Part shown: positions 37,061 through 47,600 of the stretch, piece after piece
Layout: every line of letters starts with the position of its first letter
Position numbering within the stretch: position 1 is the stretch's first letter
NCBI RefSeq assembly: GCF_009762775.1
Contig: NZ_CP046401.1
Coordinates: forward strand, 2,976,001-3,040,000
Length of the DNA stretch: 64,000 nucleotides
Direction: 5' to 3'
DNA from: Maribellus comscasis
Lineage (GTDB): Bacteria > Bacteroidota > Bacteroidia > Bacteroidales > Prolixibacteraceae
Notes under the pieces: model-generated
What the model saw: only the letters and a program-made list of their open reading frames with translations
Database searches by the model: none
Told to the model about the DNA's origin: nothing
Translations under genes and position numbers: made by a program

Positions 37061-37342
37061 ATGAAAAAAATAATTTTTCTTCTTGTTATTCTGTTAAGCT
37101 CAGTTTTGTTTATGACAAGTTGCGCAACTCACTCTGTTGCCGACATTGTTGATCCTCCCGGTTTTTTTAAAGGGCTACTACACGGATTTATTCTTTTGTT
37201 CAGTTTTTTAGCCAGTTTGTTTACCGATTACGAGATTTATGCCTTTCCCAATGCAGGAGGCTGGTATAATTTTGGCTTTGTTTTAGGAGTAATGTTCTTT
37301 TTTGGTGGAGGTGGAGCCGGTTCCCGGAAACGTAAACGTTAA
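37061..37342 (+). CDS. Small lipoprotein with two membrane segments
   Basis: 93 residues. A lipobox leader ends in M-T-S-C, followed by P-P-G-F-F-K-G-L-L-H-G-F-I, a hydrophobic helix, a short loop with Asp and Tyr, a second hydrophobic helix and a glycine-rich basic tail. No known domain recognised. The frame is compact and the promoter-like box upstream supports it as real. Probable inner-membrane or outer-membrane anchored small protein. Confidence 0.7.
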   Translation: MKKIIFLLVILLSSVLFMTSCATHSVADIVDPPGFFKGLLHGFILLFSFLASLFTDYEIYAFPNAGGWYNFGFVLGVMFFFGGGGAGSRKRKR

Positions 37343-37464
37343 GTCAATTTTTAGTTATTTGCAAACAATAGTATGTTCAAAACTTGCGTTCATTTGTAAA
37401 AACGTACGGTAACTATTTATGTATCTTGGTGCGTTTGTTATGAAAAAAGAAAATTTTTTTAAAA

Positions 37465-37947
37465 ATGAAGCGAATAATTACAATTTCAATCGTACTGGTG
37501 ATAGGTTTGGCGGCATGTAAAACTACAAAACAGGCTGCACAGTCACCTTATACAACCGATCCTACAACTCAGCCAAAAGTGTTTTCGGTGCCAACAAGCA
37601 GTACCGAAACAGTTACCAAAAAGGAAGAATCCAAAGCGGTAGAAGAAAAACCCGTTTCGATGCGTAAGGAACAGGTTTCATTTACGCAGCAAGCTGACAG
37701 GGTGAGCAACGAAGCCAACTCGTTTTTTGTAATCATTGGCTCTTTCAGCCAATTGGAGAATGCTAAAAATTATCGTGAAACACTTTTAAGTGAAGGTTTT
37801 ACTCCAATTATTCTTCACAGTGAAACCGGCTACTACCGGGTTTGTGTAAACTCTTACAAAAATGAACAGGAAGCACGTACCCGGGTTTCACAGGTAAGGC
37901 AGGCATTTCCGAAATATTCTGATATATGGCTGTTGATTAAAGAATAG
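37465..37947 (+). CDS. SPOR-domain lipoprotein
   Basis: 160 residues. Leader with lipobox (G-L-A-A-C), a Pro/Thr/Lys-rich linker, then a C-terminal SPOR domain (about 85-160; F-F-V-I-I-G-S-F, G-Y-Y-R-V-C-V). SPOR domains bind denuded peptidoglycan glycans at division sites, so it is probably a cell-envelope protein. A terminator lies 40 nt after the stop. Confidence 0.88.
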   Translation: MKRIITISIVLVIGLAACKTTKQAAQSPYTTDPTTQPKVFSVPTSSTETVTKKEESKAVEEKPVSMRKEQVSFTQQADRVSNEANSFFVIIGSFSQLENAKNYRETLLSEGFTPIILHSETGYYRVCVNSYKNEQEARTRVSQVRQAFPKYSDIWLLIKE

Positions 37948-37987
37948 AACGATAACGAATTAAAGTTGATCTATGGATTACTGAGAG

Positions 37988-38017
37988 CCGTTTCTTTTGG
38001 AAACGGTTTTTTTGTTT
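37988..38017 (+). terminator. Intrinsic terminator after SPOR gene
   Basis: Stem CCGTTTC (37988-37994) and GAAACGG (38000-38006) with a 5-nt loop, then a T-rich tract to 38017. Confidence 0.8.
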
Positions 38018-38130
38018 CAAAAAATGAAAACAATTTCAAAATTTGGTTGTGTAAATGTTAAAGAATTAAAATTTAGACCTTTGCTTTAGGGTTTCCTTTT
38101 TAAAATGAGCAAATTGTACAAAATCAATGT

Positions 38131-38138
38131 TACTTTTG
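38131..38138 (+). promoter_or_regulatory. Possible -7 box upstream of dCMP deaminase
   Basis: TACTTTTG fits TAnnTTTG and lies 45 nt before the ATG at 38184. The nearest TTG upstream is only 14 nt away, so the -33 element is uncertain. Confidence 0.4.
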
Positions 38139-38183
38139 TAATCCCGCAGATAAATTGGATACCCATTTTATAACAATTAAAGA

Positions 38184-38621
38184 ATGGCAAAAGATAGAAA
38201 ACAACAACTGTTAGATCAGCGGTATTTGAAAATGGCTGAGATTTGGGCGCAAAATTCTTATTGCAAAAGAAGACAGGTTGGAGCACTTATCGTGAAAGGA
38301 AAGATGATTATTTCTGATGGCTACAACGGAACCCCCTCAGGTTTTGAGAATATTTGCGAAGATGAAAACAATAAAACCAAACCTTACGTTTTACATGCGG
38401 AAGCTAACGCAATAACAAAAGTTGCTAAATCAAACAACAGCAGTGACGGGGCGACGCTTTATGTTACTTCATCACCATGCCTGGAATGTTCTAAATTGAT
38501 TATACAGGCAGGAATTAAAAGGGTTGTTTTTACCGAAAACTATCGACTGGAAGACGGTATCAATCTGTTGCGAAGAGCAAATGTAGAAGTAGAACAAGTA
38601 GAATCAGATTCAGAAGATTAA
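38184..38621 (+). CDS. dCMP deaminase (ComEB family)
   Basis: 145 residues, zinc-dependent cytidine/deoxycytidylate deaminase fold. H-A-E-A-N-A with the zinc histidine and catalytic glutamate, and S-P-C-L-E-C with the two zinc cysteines. It converts dCMP to dUMP for thymidylate synthesis. Length fits the short ComEB/dCMP deaminase group. The CtpA gene starts 5 nt after its stop, suggesting a shared transcript. Confidence 0.92.
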   Translation: MAKDRKQQLLDQRYLKMAEIWAQNSYCKRRQVGALIVKGKMIISDGYNGTPSGFENICEDENNKTKPYVLHAEANAITKVAKSNNSSDGATLYVTSSPCLECSKLIIQAGIKRVVFTENYRLEDGINLLRRANVEVEQVESDSED

Positions 38622-38626
38622 AGAAA

Positions 38627-40285
38627 ATGAAAAGAAAGATAACACTATTTATACCCTTATTGGTAGGTGTTTCAATAGCTATTGGAATTTTAATTGGCAA
38701 TATGCTAAAAAATAATAGCCATCCGACGCTTGCCGGGATGAATTTTAGCCGCCCCAATAAAATTACAACCATACTCGATTTGATTGATCAGGGTTATGTT
38801 GACAGTGTAAATACAAGTAGTATTGTAGAAGAAACGATACCTGAGATTTTGAAAAACCTTGATCCGCATACAACCTATATTCCGGCGAGAAATATGCAGG
38901 AAGTGCAGGAAGAAATGCAGGGGAATTTTTCAGGAATTGGCGTACAATTTTCTATTCAGGAAGATACCGTGCGTGTAATAGAAGTCATTTCAGGTGGGCC
39001 GTCAAGTAAGGTTGGAATTTTGCCTGGAGATCGGATTGTTCGGGTGAACGATTCAACTATTGCAGGAAATGATGTTGCCAACCAAACGGTACTTAATTTA
39101 TTACGTGGAGAGAAAAATTCGAAAGTTGATGTTGGTATTATTCGAAAAGGCTACAATGAGGAGTTGGATTTTGAAATTATCAGGGGAGATATTCCGATTT
39201 TTAGTATAGATGTTTCGTATATGATTGATGAGCAAACAGGTTTTATGAAAATAAGCCGTTTTGCTGAAACTACCTACGACGAATATATGGGAGGAATGGA
39301 AAAACTTTCGGATGAGGGAGCAAAAAAAGTTATCATTGATTTGAGGCAAAATACAGGCGGTTCATTGGTTAGTGTACTTCGAATGGTTGATGAGTTACTT
39401 CAGAAAGGAGAACCTATTCTTTATACTGAAGGGGATCATCAACCGCGAAAAACCTACAATGCATCGGCAAAAGCTACCTGGAAAGACATGAAGATTTATG
39501 TGCTGATCGATGAATTTTCCGCATCAGCCAGTGAGATATTTGCCGGAGCGATGCAGGATAATGATCGTGGAATTGTGATTGGGCGGCGTTCGTTTGGTAA
39601 GGGACTGGTACAGGAGCAAATTCCGTTGATGGACGGATCAGCTCTCCGTTTAACGGTTGCCCGGTTTTATACTCCAAGCGGGCGTTGTATCCAAAGTCCT
39701 TACGACGACGGCAATGAAGAATATTACAATAATATTTACAAACGTTTTCACAGCATGGAGCAGCTGGTTGCCGACAGTGTACATTTTGCCGATTCATTAA
39801 AATATACTACAAAAAGCGGAAGAATTGTTTACGGTGGTGGCGGAATTATGCCCGATTTTTTTGTTCCGGCTGATACGGCAGGAAACTCTGATTATTTTAA
39901 TAAAATTTACAGGAAAGGTCTTATTTATACCTATGCATATCGTTACGCCGATCAGAACAGGAAAACATTAACTCAGTTTACAGATGCAGATGAATTTGAT
40001 ACCTATCTTGATGACCATAATGTTTTGAATGATTTTGTTGGTTATGCTACGGAACAGGGAGTAAAACGCGACTCCGACGGGCTTGAGGAGTCTGGTTTTA
40101 TTATAAAAACACAATTGAAAGCATACATCGCCCGCAATATTATTGGTGAGGAAGGCTTTTATCCGATTATAAAACAAATCGATAAAACACTGTTAAGAGC
40201 AATCGAGATATCGCAACAAAATTTGTTAGTTGAAAATCTTGTCGATAATCCCGATTCTATTCCAGCTGAGACAGAATTGCAGTAA
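38627..40285 (+). CDS. ctpA: S41 carboxy-terminal processing peptidase
   Basis: 552 residues. An N-terminal membrane anchor (7-25), PDZ domain (about 95-180) and S41 catalytic domain with S-A-S-A-S-E-I-F (nucleophile Ser) and S-F-G-K-G-L (general base Lys), followed by a C-terminal helical region (410-552). It degrades or trims periplasmic proteins from their C-termini. The 3' end overlaps the convergent methyltransferase gene by 29 nt. Confidence 0.94.
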   Translation: MKRKITLFIPLLVGVSIAIGILIGNMLKNNSHPTLAGMNFSRPNKITTILDLIDQGYVDSVNTSSIVEETIPEILKNLDPHTTYIPARNMQEVQEEMQGNFSGIGVQFSIQEDTVRVIEVISGGPSSKVGILPGDRIVRVNDSTIAGNDVANQTVLNLLRGEKNSKVDVGIIRKGYNEELDFEIIRGDIPIFSIDVSYMIDEQTGFMKISRFAETTYDEYMGGMEKLSDEGAKKVIIDLRQNTGGSLVSVLRMVDELLQKGEPILYTEGDHQPRKTYNASAKATWKDMKIYVLIDEFSASASEIFAGAMQDNDRGIVIGRRSFGKGLVQEQIPLMDGSALRLTVARFYTPSGRCIQSPYDDGNEEYYNNIYKRFHSMEQLVADSVHFADSLKYTTKSGRIVYGGGGIMPDFFVPADTAGNSDYFNKIYRKGLIYTYAYRYADQNRKTLTQFTDADEFDTYLDDHNVLNDFVGYATEQGVKRDSDGLEESGFIIKTQLKAYIARNIIGEEGFYPIIKQIDKTLLRAIEISQQNLLVENLVDNPDSIPAETELQ

Positions 40286-40904
40286 AATAGAAGTCTTTCC
40301 GGAGTTCCTTGTTTTGAAAGGCCAGAAAGGTTGATTGTTTAATCTCGGTAAATCCGTTATTTTGCAAAAGTTCAGAGATATAACCGGTGTTATATTTGAA
40401 GGTGAAAACGCCGGTTGGAGTTTTGTTTTCCCAGGTTTCGGGAGCAATTTTATCGTAGCCGGAAGTATCGTTTGCATTTTCAAAAGTGAAAGCAAAATAG
40501 CCTCTGTATTTTAGAACCCGCGAGATTTCAGAAAATATATCATTTAAAGGAGAAATCAGATGGAACACTCCATTGGAAATTACAAGGTCGAAAAATTTGT
40601 CTGAAAATGGTAACGATTCGGTTTCAAGGTTAATTTGAGTCAGCCTCTCCGCAATGTTTTTGCTTTTGCATTTTGTCAGCATCTTCTTCGAGCCGTCAAC
40701 TCCTGTAATCGAGTGGCCTGCCCGGTAAAACGGTGCCGAACTTTCTCCTGTCCCAATCCCGACATCAAGAATTGTAGATTTGGGTTGGAGTCTTTCTTCA
40801 ATCATTTTGAAAAGAATTTGCGGGCTGGTCCAATTGTTTTTCGCAATTGAATTATCGTACTCATCTGCAAATTCATTAGCCAGTTTTATGTTGCTTTCAG
40901 GCAC
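40257..40904 (-). CDS. Class I SAM-dependent methyltransferase
   Basis: 215 residues with a Rossmann-like fold: motif I L-D-V-G-I-G-T-G (with D), motif II V-D-G-S-K, and F-D-L-V-I-S-N-G-V-F-H-L. Substrate unknown. It lies 7 nt behind the acetylesterase on the same strand, and its 3' end overlaps the convergent protease gene. It looks like the Methyltransf_11 type. Confidence 0.88.
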   Translation of the reverse strand: MPESNIKLANEFADEYDNSIAKNNWTSPQILFKMIEERLQPKSTILDVGIGTGESSAPFYRAGHSITGVDGSKKMLTKCKSKNIAERLTQINLETESLPFSDKFFDLVISNGVFHLISPLNDIFSEISRVLKYRGYFAFTFENANDTSGYDKIAPETWENKTPTGVFTFKYNTGYISELLQNNGFTEIKQSTFLAFQNKELRKDFYFTAILSQLE

Positions 40905-40911
40905 TTTGAGG

Positions 40912-41709
40912 TTATTTTTTCTGTAACTGAGTCATTTTTTCGGCATATCTTTTTCCGAAAGTGCGGTAAGATTTTGAGTCGAAATGCGTGTTGTCTCCTC
41001 TGTGATGCAATCCTCGCGAAGAAACAAACGCAGCGTTATTATCTTTTTTCATTAGCGCTTTGGTTTCTTTTACCACGGTTTTTGCCGGAGAGATGCCTTC
41101 TTTCGCAAATTTTTTTGAATTCTCTTTTATTTTGAACCGCCCCAATTCTCCTGCTAAAAAGGGGATTGTTTCATCTCCGGCAAGTTTTCTTACTTCAGAT
41201 ATAAGGACTTCAAGCTTTTCGCTGTACGTTTTACACTTTTCCGGATTTGAGTCGGATTCTCCCTGGTGCCATAAAATGCCTTTAAGTTTCCCTTTTTGAA
41301 GGGCAATTTTAAGTCGTTTTTCCATATCATCCCATGGATAGGAGTTGGTTTGGTCGTGGAAACCACCGGGAGTCCAGGCTTCGATTGATGAACCCCCAAC
41401 TGCGCAGGGTATAAGCCCGATAATTTTTTCCGGATTGGTTTTGGCCATTTCAATACCAAACGTTCGCCCTAATCCAACGCCGGCTACCGATTTATCAAAG
41501 TGAATTGGGTCTTGCGCGGGAACCCATTTGTTGTTTTTATTCAAGGTAAAAACACGTTCAGGAATAATGGTGTCCCGGGCTTCAACAGTTCCACGCCCTG
41601 CCATGTTCGACTGGCCGATAAGCAAATATAAATCAAATGGTTTTTCCTGGGATTTCCCGGAAATATTCAGAAAAAATAGAGTAAAAAGAAGAAGGCTTTT
41701 GATTTTCAT
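40912..41709 (-). CDS. Sialate O-acetylesterase-like SGNH carbohydrate esterase
   Basis: 265 residues with a signal peptide. SGNH hydrolase motifs: L-L-I-G-Q-S-N-M-A-G (block I with catalytic Ser) and W-H-Q-G-E-S-D (block of the SASA/CE6-like family), with a late H-F-D-S giving the His. It removes O-acetyl groups from sialic acid or from plant glycans. It is secreted, consistent with the carbohydrate theme of the left part of the window. It begins 39 nt downstream of nadA. Confidence 0.9.
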   Translation of the reverse strand: MKIKSLLLFTLFFLNISGKSQEKPFDLYLLIGQSNMAGRGTVEARDTIIPERVFTLNKNNKWVPAQDPIHFDKSVAGVGLGRTFGIEMAKTNPEKIIGLIPCAVGGSSIEAWTPGGFHDQTNSYPWDDMEKRLKIALQKGKLKGILWHQGESDSNPEKCKTYSEKLEVLISEVRKLAGDETIPFLAGELGRFKIKENSKKFAKEGISPAKTVVKETKALMKKDNNAAFVSSRGLHHRGDNTHFDSKSYRTFGKRYAEKMTQLQKK

Positions 41710-41748
41710 TTAGCTGATTTTTGAGAAATGAAAATACAAAATTTCTGG

Positions 41749-42741
41749 CTACTTTGAAATTTCGAGCATTCTTTGAATGGGAATCCGGGCTTTTTCAATG
41801 ATTTCGTTTGAAAGCGTTACCTCTGGTTGCTCGTGTTTTAAACAGATGTACAACTTCTGTAAGTTGTTTAATTTCATATAAGAGCAGTCGTTGCAGGCGC
41901 AGGTTGAATCAGCAGATGGAGCCGGGATAAATATTTTATCGGGGCAGGCTTTTGTCATTTGATGTAAGATGCCGCTTTCAGTTGCAACAACAAATTTTTT
42001 CTTGTCACTTTTCTGAACATATTTTAGTAGCGAAGTTGTTGAGCCAATGTGATTTGCAAGAATAAGAACCGGCTTCTCACATTCAGGGTGAGCAATAAAT
42101 TCAGCATCCGGATGTTCATTCATTAATTCAATTATTTTTTCTACAGAATATTGCTCATGTACCATACAGGCACCGTCCCAAAGCACCATTTCACGACCTG
42201 TGATGCTGTTAATGTAATTGCCAAGGTTTTTATCCGGAGCAAATATCAGTTTCTGGTCTTTAGGAAAACTTTCAACAATTTGTTTTGCATTTGCCGATGT
42301 ACAAACAATGTCTGACATGGTTTTTAATGCAGCTGTAGCATTAATATAGGTTACAACTTTGTGCTCGGGATATTTGGCTTTGAATTCGGCAAATTTATCA
42401 GCTGGTGCAGATTCAGCCAAAGAACAACTTGCTTTTAAATCGGGAAGAATTACTTTTTTGGAAGGATTGATGATTTTTGCTGTTTCGGCCATAAAATGAA
42501 CTCCAACAAAAACAATCATTTCTGCTTCGGTTTGTGCTGCTGCCTGTGCCAGGCCCAAGCTGTCGCCAACATAGTCCGCAATATCCTGTAGTTCACCCTC
42601 CACATAAAAATGGCTGAGGATAACAGCATTCTTTTCTTTTTTTAGCTGGTTAATTTCATCCACCAGTTTCACTTTTGGATTAATCGTTTCTTCGATAAAT
42701 CCTTTCTCTTCCAACATCTGATCAATCACTAATTGTTCCAT
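41749..42741 (-). CDS. nadA: Quinolinate synthase NadA
   Basis: About 330 residues. It condenses iminoaspartate and dihydroxyacetone phosphate to quinolinate in NAD synthesis using a [4Fe-4S] cluster. Three candidate ligand cysteines are seen: in C-S-L-A-E-S, in D-G-A-C-M-V-H and in the C-A-C-N-D-C cluster. The start at 42741 is preferred over 42768 because an AGGGAG Shine-Dalgarno-like run sits 7 nt before it, which is unusually good for this genome. nadB and nadC are not in the window. Confidence 0.95.
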   Translation of the reverse strand: MEQLVIDQMLEEKGFIEETINPKVKLVDEINQLKKEKNAVILSHFYVEGELQDIADYVGDSLGLAQAAAQTEAEMIVFVGVHFMAETAKIINPSKKVILPDLKASCSLAESAPADKFAEFKAKYPEHKVVTYINATAALKTMSDIVCTSANAKQIVESFPKDQKLIFAPDKNLGNYINSITGREMVLWDGACMVHEQYSVEKIIELMNEHPDAEFIAHPECEKPVLILANHIGSTTSLLKYVQKSDKKKFVVATESGILHQMTKACPDKIFIPAPSADSTCACNDCSYMKLNNLQKLYICLKHEQPEVTLSNEIIEKARIPIQRMLEISK

Positions 42742-42839
42742 TTTATTCTCCCTGAATTTCCCCATCAAATTGGCGGCAAAAATAAGAATTCCTGTAATAA
42801 AAAACAGCGATTCGTTTTAATTGTTTGGAAATGAAGCAT

Positions 42840-42868
42840 AAAAAAAGCTACATATAGCGGCTTTTTTT
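42840..42868 (-). terminator. Terminator-like hairpin 5' of nadA
   Basis: Stem AAAAAAAGC (42840-42848) with GCTTTTTTT (42860-42868). On the minus strand it follows the decayed reading frames at 42889-43064 by about 20 nt and ends about 98 nt before the nadA start. Confidence 0.5.
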
Positions 42869-42888
42869 ATATATTTTGTAGTACCTTA

Positions 42889-43064
42889 TTATTCCACAAA
42901 AGTAAATTTCAGATCTGATTTTGTGCACCGGAAGGTGAGAGTTAGAGCTCCGTTGGTTGCATCGGCACATATTCAGAATTTAGCTATTTGTTCATAAGGT
43001 CATCAGCTGTTGCTCTGCTGATTTTATGGATGTTGCAGTTAGTGATTTTGTGTAACACACTAGT
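42889..43064 (-). pseudogene. Possible remnant of a decayed gene
   Basis: The 385-nt gap between nadA and the BACON protein gene has no intact gene. On the minus strand two short open stretches are followed by a terminator: 42984-43064 (26 codons ending I-S-R-A-T-A-D-D-L-M-N-K then stop) and 42889-42972 (27 codons, ending D-L-K-F-T-F-V-E then stop). Both have protein-like composition and the second is followed by a terminator hairpin, as if 3' ends of lost genes. No family recognised. Confidence 0.3.
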
Positions 43065-43078
43065 TCATTTTAAGAGCT

Positions 43079-43117
43079 AAAAAAAGCATGACAAAATTGA
43101 TTGTCACGCTTTTTTAT
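43079..43117 (-). terminator. Intrinsic terminator of the BACON protein gene
   Basis: Stem GCATGACAA (43086-43094) and TTGTCACGC (43101-43109), one G-T wobble on the minus strand, with A/T runs on both sides giving U-tracts on either strand. It lies about 37 nt after the stop at 43154. Confidence 0.75.
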
Positions 43118-43153
43118 TTACTCCATTAAATTACAATGGAAGAATATTACATT

Positions 43154-44650
43154 TTATTCTGCACTTACGTGGCTGAAATAAATACCATATCCAAGCTGAT
43201 CTTGTCCGTCATAGCTAGTCCTTATACCAATTACCGTTAGTGTATCACCAACTCCAATGCCTTTGGCAGCTAACAAACCTTTTCTGTCATCGCCAGTTGC
43301 ACCCCAACCCGGGTAGCAGCCATATACATAAACTTCACTGTCGCCATCATTCAAATATAGATTACCATACGGTTCATAATCAATAAGTGAAATTGCGCCG
43401 GTTATCATATAGTAAGTATCGGAATCCTCTGGTTTAGCCAGAAACTCAGCGATAGTAACAGGAGTAACAGGAATAACATCTTCCAAAACAGCATTTCCAA
43501 CCTGCGGACTCTCATGATATGCTGAACGTTCTCCAACAATTGTAATGATGTCACCCACTTTTAAATCTTTGTCCTGGAAATCTTCAATACCATACACAAA
43601 AGTTTCACCAGAGAAATCTCGTATATCTAAATTGCCGTATGTAGTGTTGCTAATATCGGTAATAACACCTGATAAACGATATTTTGTACCGCCAACTTCA
43701 GCAGCAAGGAATTCTTCAATAGTTGCATCAATAATAGCTCCTGCCTGGCTCAGCGTTGTTTGTGCTGTATAGTTTTTAGTTCCATCAGTAGTGCTGAATG
43801 TTAGAGTGGTTTCACGATCTCCTTCAGTATTAGCTTCAGCTTTGAATGTCACAACAGAATTGGTTCCTACTGTTTGGACAGATGAAATGGATAGCCACGA
43901 CTTGGCATCATCAGGAATTTCTACTGATAGACCTTCTCCTTTACAGGTAACGTATGCAACAAATTCACCGCCATCGAGAGGAAGTGTTGCGTTTTGTACC
44001 GAATCAACTTTTACAAGTGATTTATTGATATTGACAACAGTTACATTTACCAACTCTACAACCCCATTGTAAACCGTTTTGGGTCCTTGAACAGTAATTT
44101 CATCACCTACCTCAAGCCCCCAACTTAAAAAGTTTCTCTCATTACCACCTTCATCAAGAGTACCATAAATATAAATAGAACCTGTTTCATCCTCTAAATA
44201 CCAGTTGCCGTAGGTTGTATTGGTTATTGCTGTAACAACTCCGGTTACCTGGTAAGTTTTACTTTCAGGTCCGTCAATAACCTCCTGGCATGTGGCAGAT
44301 GCAATTGTTGCCAAACCCTGGACGACATTAATTCTCTGAGTTGCGTCTCCACATTGAATTGAAAGCTCTGCCGTGCGACCATCTAAGGCAGATTCTGCCG
44401 AAAATGTAAGCGTCGATTCTCCGGCACTGCCAGAGGTTGAAGAGATAGTCAGCCATTCAATATCGCTTTCTACTGTCCAGCTATCGATAGCTGTTACAGT
44501 AATGGATGTAGAACCACCATCTACAGGGATAGACACGTAAGATGACGATACCTGAATTTCTTTAAGCAATGTCACTGTTTCTTCATCGTCACAACTTGTC
44601 ATCAAGGCAAGTATTGCGATAAATATCGGGAATAAATATTTTAATCTCAT
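43154..44650 (-). CDS. BACON/OB-fold surface lipoprotein
   Basis: 498 residues with lipobox leader (L-M-T-S-C). Two BACON-type domains (about 30-115 and 205-305; typical W-L-T-I-S and W-L-S-I-S) alternate with three similar OB-fold-like modules (about 120-205, 310-390, 395-495), each with a Y-G-N motif (T-T-Y-G-N-W, T-T-Y-G-N-L, E-P-Y-G-N-L). Order BACON-OB-BACON-OB-OB. BACON domains bind carbohydrate or mucin in gut species, but this is not proven here. The gene begins 18 nt after the Oar-like receptor's stop, so the two are an operon pair. Confidence 0.85.
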   Translation of the reverse strand: MRLKYLFPIFIAILALMTSCDDEETVTLLKEIQVSSSYVSIPVDGGSTSITVTAIDSWTVESDIEWLTISSTSGSAGESTLTFSAESALDGRTAELSIQCGDATQRINVVQGLATIASATCQEVIDGPESKTYQVTGVVTAITNTTYGNWYLEDETGSIYIYGTLDEGGNERNFLSWGLEVGDEITVQGPKTVYNGVVELVNVTVVNINKSLVKVDSVQNATLPLDGGEFVAYVTCKGEGLSVEIPDDAKSWLSISSVQTVGTNSVVTFKAEANTEGDRETTLTFSTTDGTKNYTAQTTLSQAGAIIDATIEEFLAAEVGGTKYRLSGVITDISNTTYGNLDIRDFSGETFVYGIEDFQDKDLKVGDIITIVGERSAYHESPQVGNAVLEDVIPVTPVTIAEFLAKPEDSDTYYMITGAISLIDYEPYGNLYLNDGDSEVYVYGCYPGWGATGDDRKGLLAAKGIGVGDTLTVIGIRTSYDGQDQLGYGIYFSHVSAE

Positions 44651-44668
44651 TTTGTCTATACTTTTAAA

Positions 44669-47600
44669 TTAGTTGAAAATATATTTGATACCAATAGAAG
44701 CATACCAGGTTTGACCCAATGAGTAACTTGGCGTGAATGTTTTAGTATTACCGTGGATTGAAGCAGGTGTAGAAAATGTAGCCACACCGTCAGCATCAAC
44801 ACCTTCGTACTTGAGGATACGAGCTTCTGAACCAATTTCCGGATTCAAATATTTAGCCACACCCCAATCAGAATTGAAGAGGTTCATCACGTTTTTGATA
44901 TCAAGGCTAAGTTGCAGTTTGTGTTCGTTATTACCTGCTTTGAGAGAAAAATCATGTTTGTAGTTGAAGTCGACGCGATGTACCCATGGAGAGTAAACGC
45001 TGTAGGCTTCTGCATATTTGCCTTGTTGATCTTTCAAATAATCATTGCCATGCACATAATCCATAAAACGAGTTTGATCGTCTGCTGAAACAAAGCGGAA
45101 TTCGTTGTTTGTCACTTCTTCGTCAGTTGGAACATAGATTGCGTCGTAGTTGTATCCGTCACTATTAATATCGTTAACCGTCATATATGAGTAGTTGGCT
45201 CCACCGCGCCATCCTTCGTAGATAATACCATAGTGGTTCCCGCTCTTGTCATGGGCAGTAAGCGATACCACAAGACGATCGGGTGTGGTGTATTGAGAAT
45301 TGTGCAGTTTAATGTTGTTAGGACCTTCAACTGTTGGAACGTATGTAAATGCAGATTCCGGATTAGATCCTGGCATGCCGGTTACATCTTTAGCAACTGT
45401 GTGTGTATAGGCAGCCATCATGCTGAGCCATTCTGTTGGTTGAGCATTTAAAGTGATATTGGCTGACCAACCATAACCACGGCTTGTATTGTCTAACACG
45501 AATGCCTTTGTGCCGGTACGATAACCAGCTGGATAAATCGGACGATTGTCAACACCGTTAAAACGAGCAAAACCACCTACTGATGGAATACTCCAATCGG
45601 AAATAGAAACACCGTTTATCGTTTTGTTGAAGATTCCTTCTACTGTTGCAGAGAACGGGAAAGATGTTGGGAATGCATAGTCAACAGCAAATGACGTTTT
45701 CCATACTTGTGGCATTTTAAAATCTGAAGATATACCAGCAATTGAAGAAGGAAGTGTTCCATCTTCAGGGGAAATCGTTGTAGGATAACCTAAACTTGCC
45801 AATTTATCATATAGTGCTGCAATGTTAGCATTTCCGTTGGCATCCGTTACAAGACCACCGGAAAATTGTGACATATCAATATACTTTTTATCATTATTTT
45901 CAATATAAGGACCAGTGTAACCATCAATGACTTCAGTATTAGCATTAAGATGTGCCTGGTATTGAACCATACCACCATTGCTTGGCATGTTTGTGAAGAA
46001 TACAAGTGGTAAGTTACCAGAGAATAGACCGGTACCACCACGAACTTTCAAACTCTTGTCGCCAGACGCATCCCATACGAAACCTACACGAGGAGAGAAT
46101 ATGATATTGGCAGAAGGCCATTCACCGGTATCAATGCTGCGACCAGAATAATCAAGTTCCTTGATAGCTTGATTCGTAATCAAATCATTATTGTTAAAGA
46201 TAAGTCCATCAATGCGAAGACCGTACGAAAGTTTGAATCTTTCGTTAACACTCCAATCGTCCTGAACATAAACTCCAATTTTGTTACTTCTTACACGAGC
46301 TGCTGGGTTGTTCTCTCCATCATAACCATAAGTTAAGTTTACAATTTCAGGTGTTTCTTCGTTTAAGAAGTCATCAAGACTTCTATAGCGATAGTAACCG
46401 GTACCGTTACGCATATAAGAGTTATCAGCCATCTTATACTCATAAGCAATACCGCCAACAACTTTATGATTACCTAAATAATAAGTTATCTCATCTTTAA
46501 TGTTCCATACATTGTTGTGAACACCGTTATTCCAGGTAAACAACTCGTAACCTAAAGAAAGGTATGCCTGATCATCCTTTAAAATATCGATAAAAGGAAA
46601 TTCAGAAGAATTTGTTCCACGAACATCGTCAAGTTTTGAGAATGTTGCCAGTAATTGGTTAGAGATGTTTTCTGATAAACGACTATTTAAGTCAAAAGAG
46701 AACGAATGAACAAGGTTGTCCATTGAATACATCGAGTTGGCATATGACATTGAAGCCTGTGACATTCTTGCCTCAGACATACGAGTACCTCCGTCCATAG
46801 AAGATGAATTAGGAGGTCTCCATGAAGTGTTTTTAGTGTAGTTATAACGTAATGCTAAACGATGTTTGTCTGTGATATTCCAATCAATACGAGCAAGCAG
46901 TTTGGTGTTGCTTTCATCTGCAGGGAAATTGGTGTAAGACCCTGTTTCGTATCCATATTTATTTTTTACAAAATCAGAAACAGTCTGAAGGTCGTCTTCC
47001 GTTGTGCGGGAGATATAATTGTCTGGATCAGCAACACCATCGGTTGAAGCTCTCCAACGATTGGCAACTGTTGGTGTTTTTGCCTTTTCAGCGTTTACAA
47101 AGAAAAACAATTTGTTTTCGATAATCGGACCACCTGCAGTGAAACCGTATGTTGTATTACGGTCTTTCTCGCGTGCTCCTGTTATTTCCTGCCCATAAAC
47201 AGCATTTCCGCGCATGTTTTCATTTTTGTGATAAGTATATGCACTGGCTTTAAAGGTATTTGTACCGGATTTTGTAATAGCGTTTACACCACCACCAATA
47301 AAGTTAGTTTGACGCACATCGTATGGAGCAATTACAACTTGCAATTCTTCAATAGCTTCAATCGAGATTGGGTTACCTCCGCCAGGAAGAGCATCACTTA
47401 AACCGAAGTTATTGTTAAAATTCGCCCCATCTACTGTAAAGTTAGCCGTACGACCATCTGTGCCAGCAAAGCTCATACCATCACCTCCATAAGGAGAAAG
47501 GCGGGTAATGTCCATAATGCTACGGTTTACTGTAGGCAAATTATCTATCTGGTCGTTTGTGATATTGGTCACTGCACCGGTTTTCTCATTAGAGAATTTT

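Noticed and set aside
42769..43153. Intact gene in the nadA-BACON gap
   Set aside because: All frames are broken by stops within about 27 codons; only short remnants remain.
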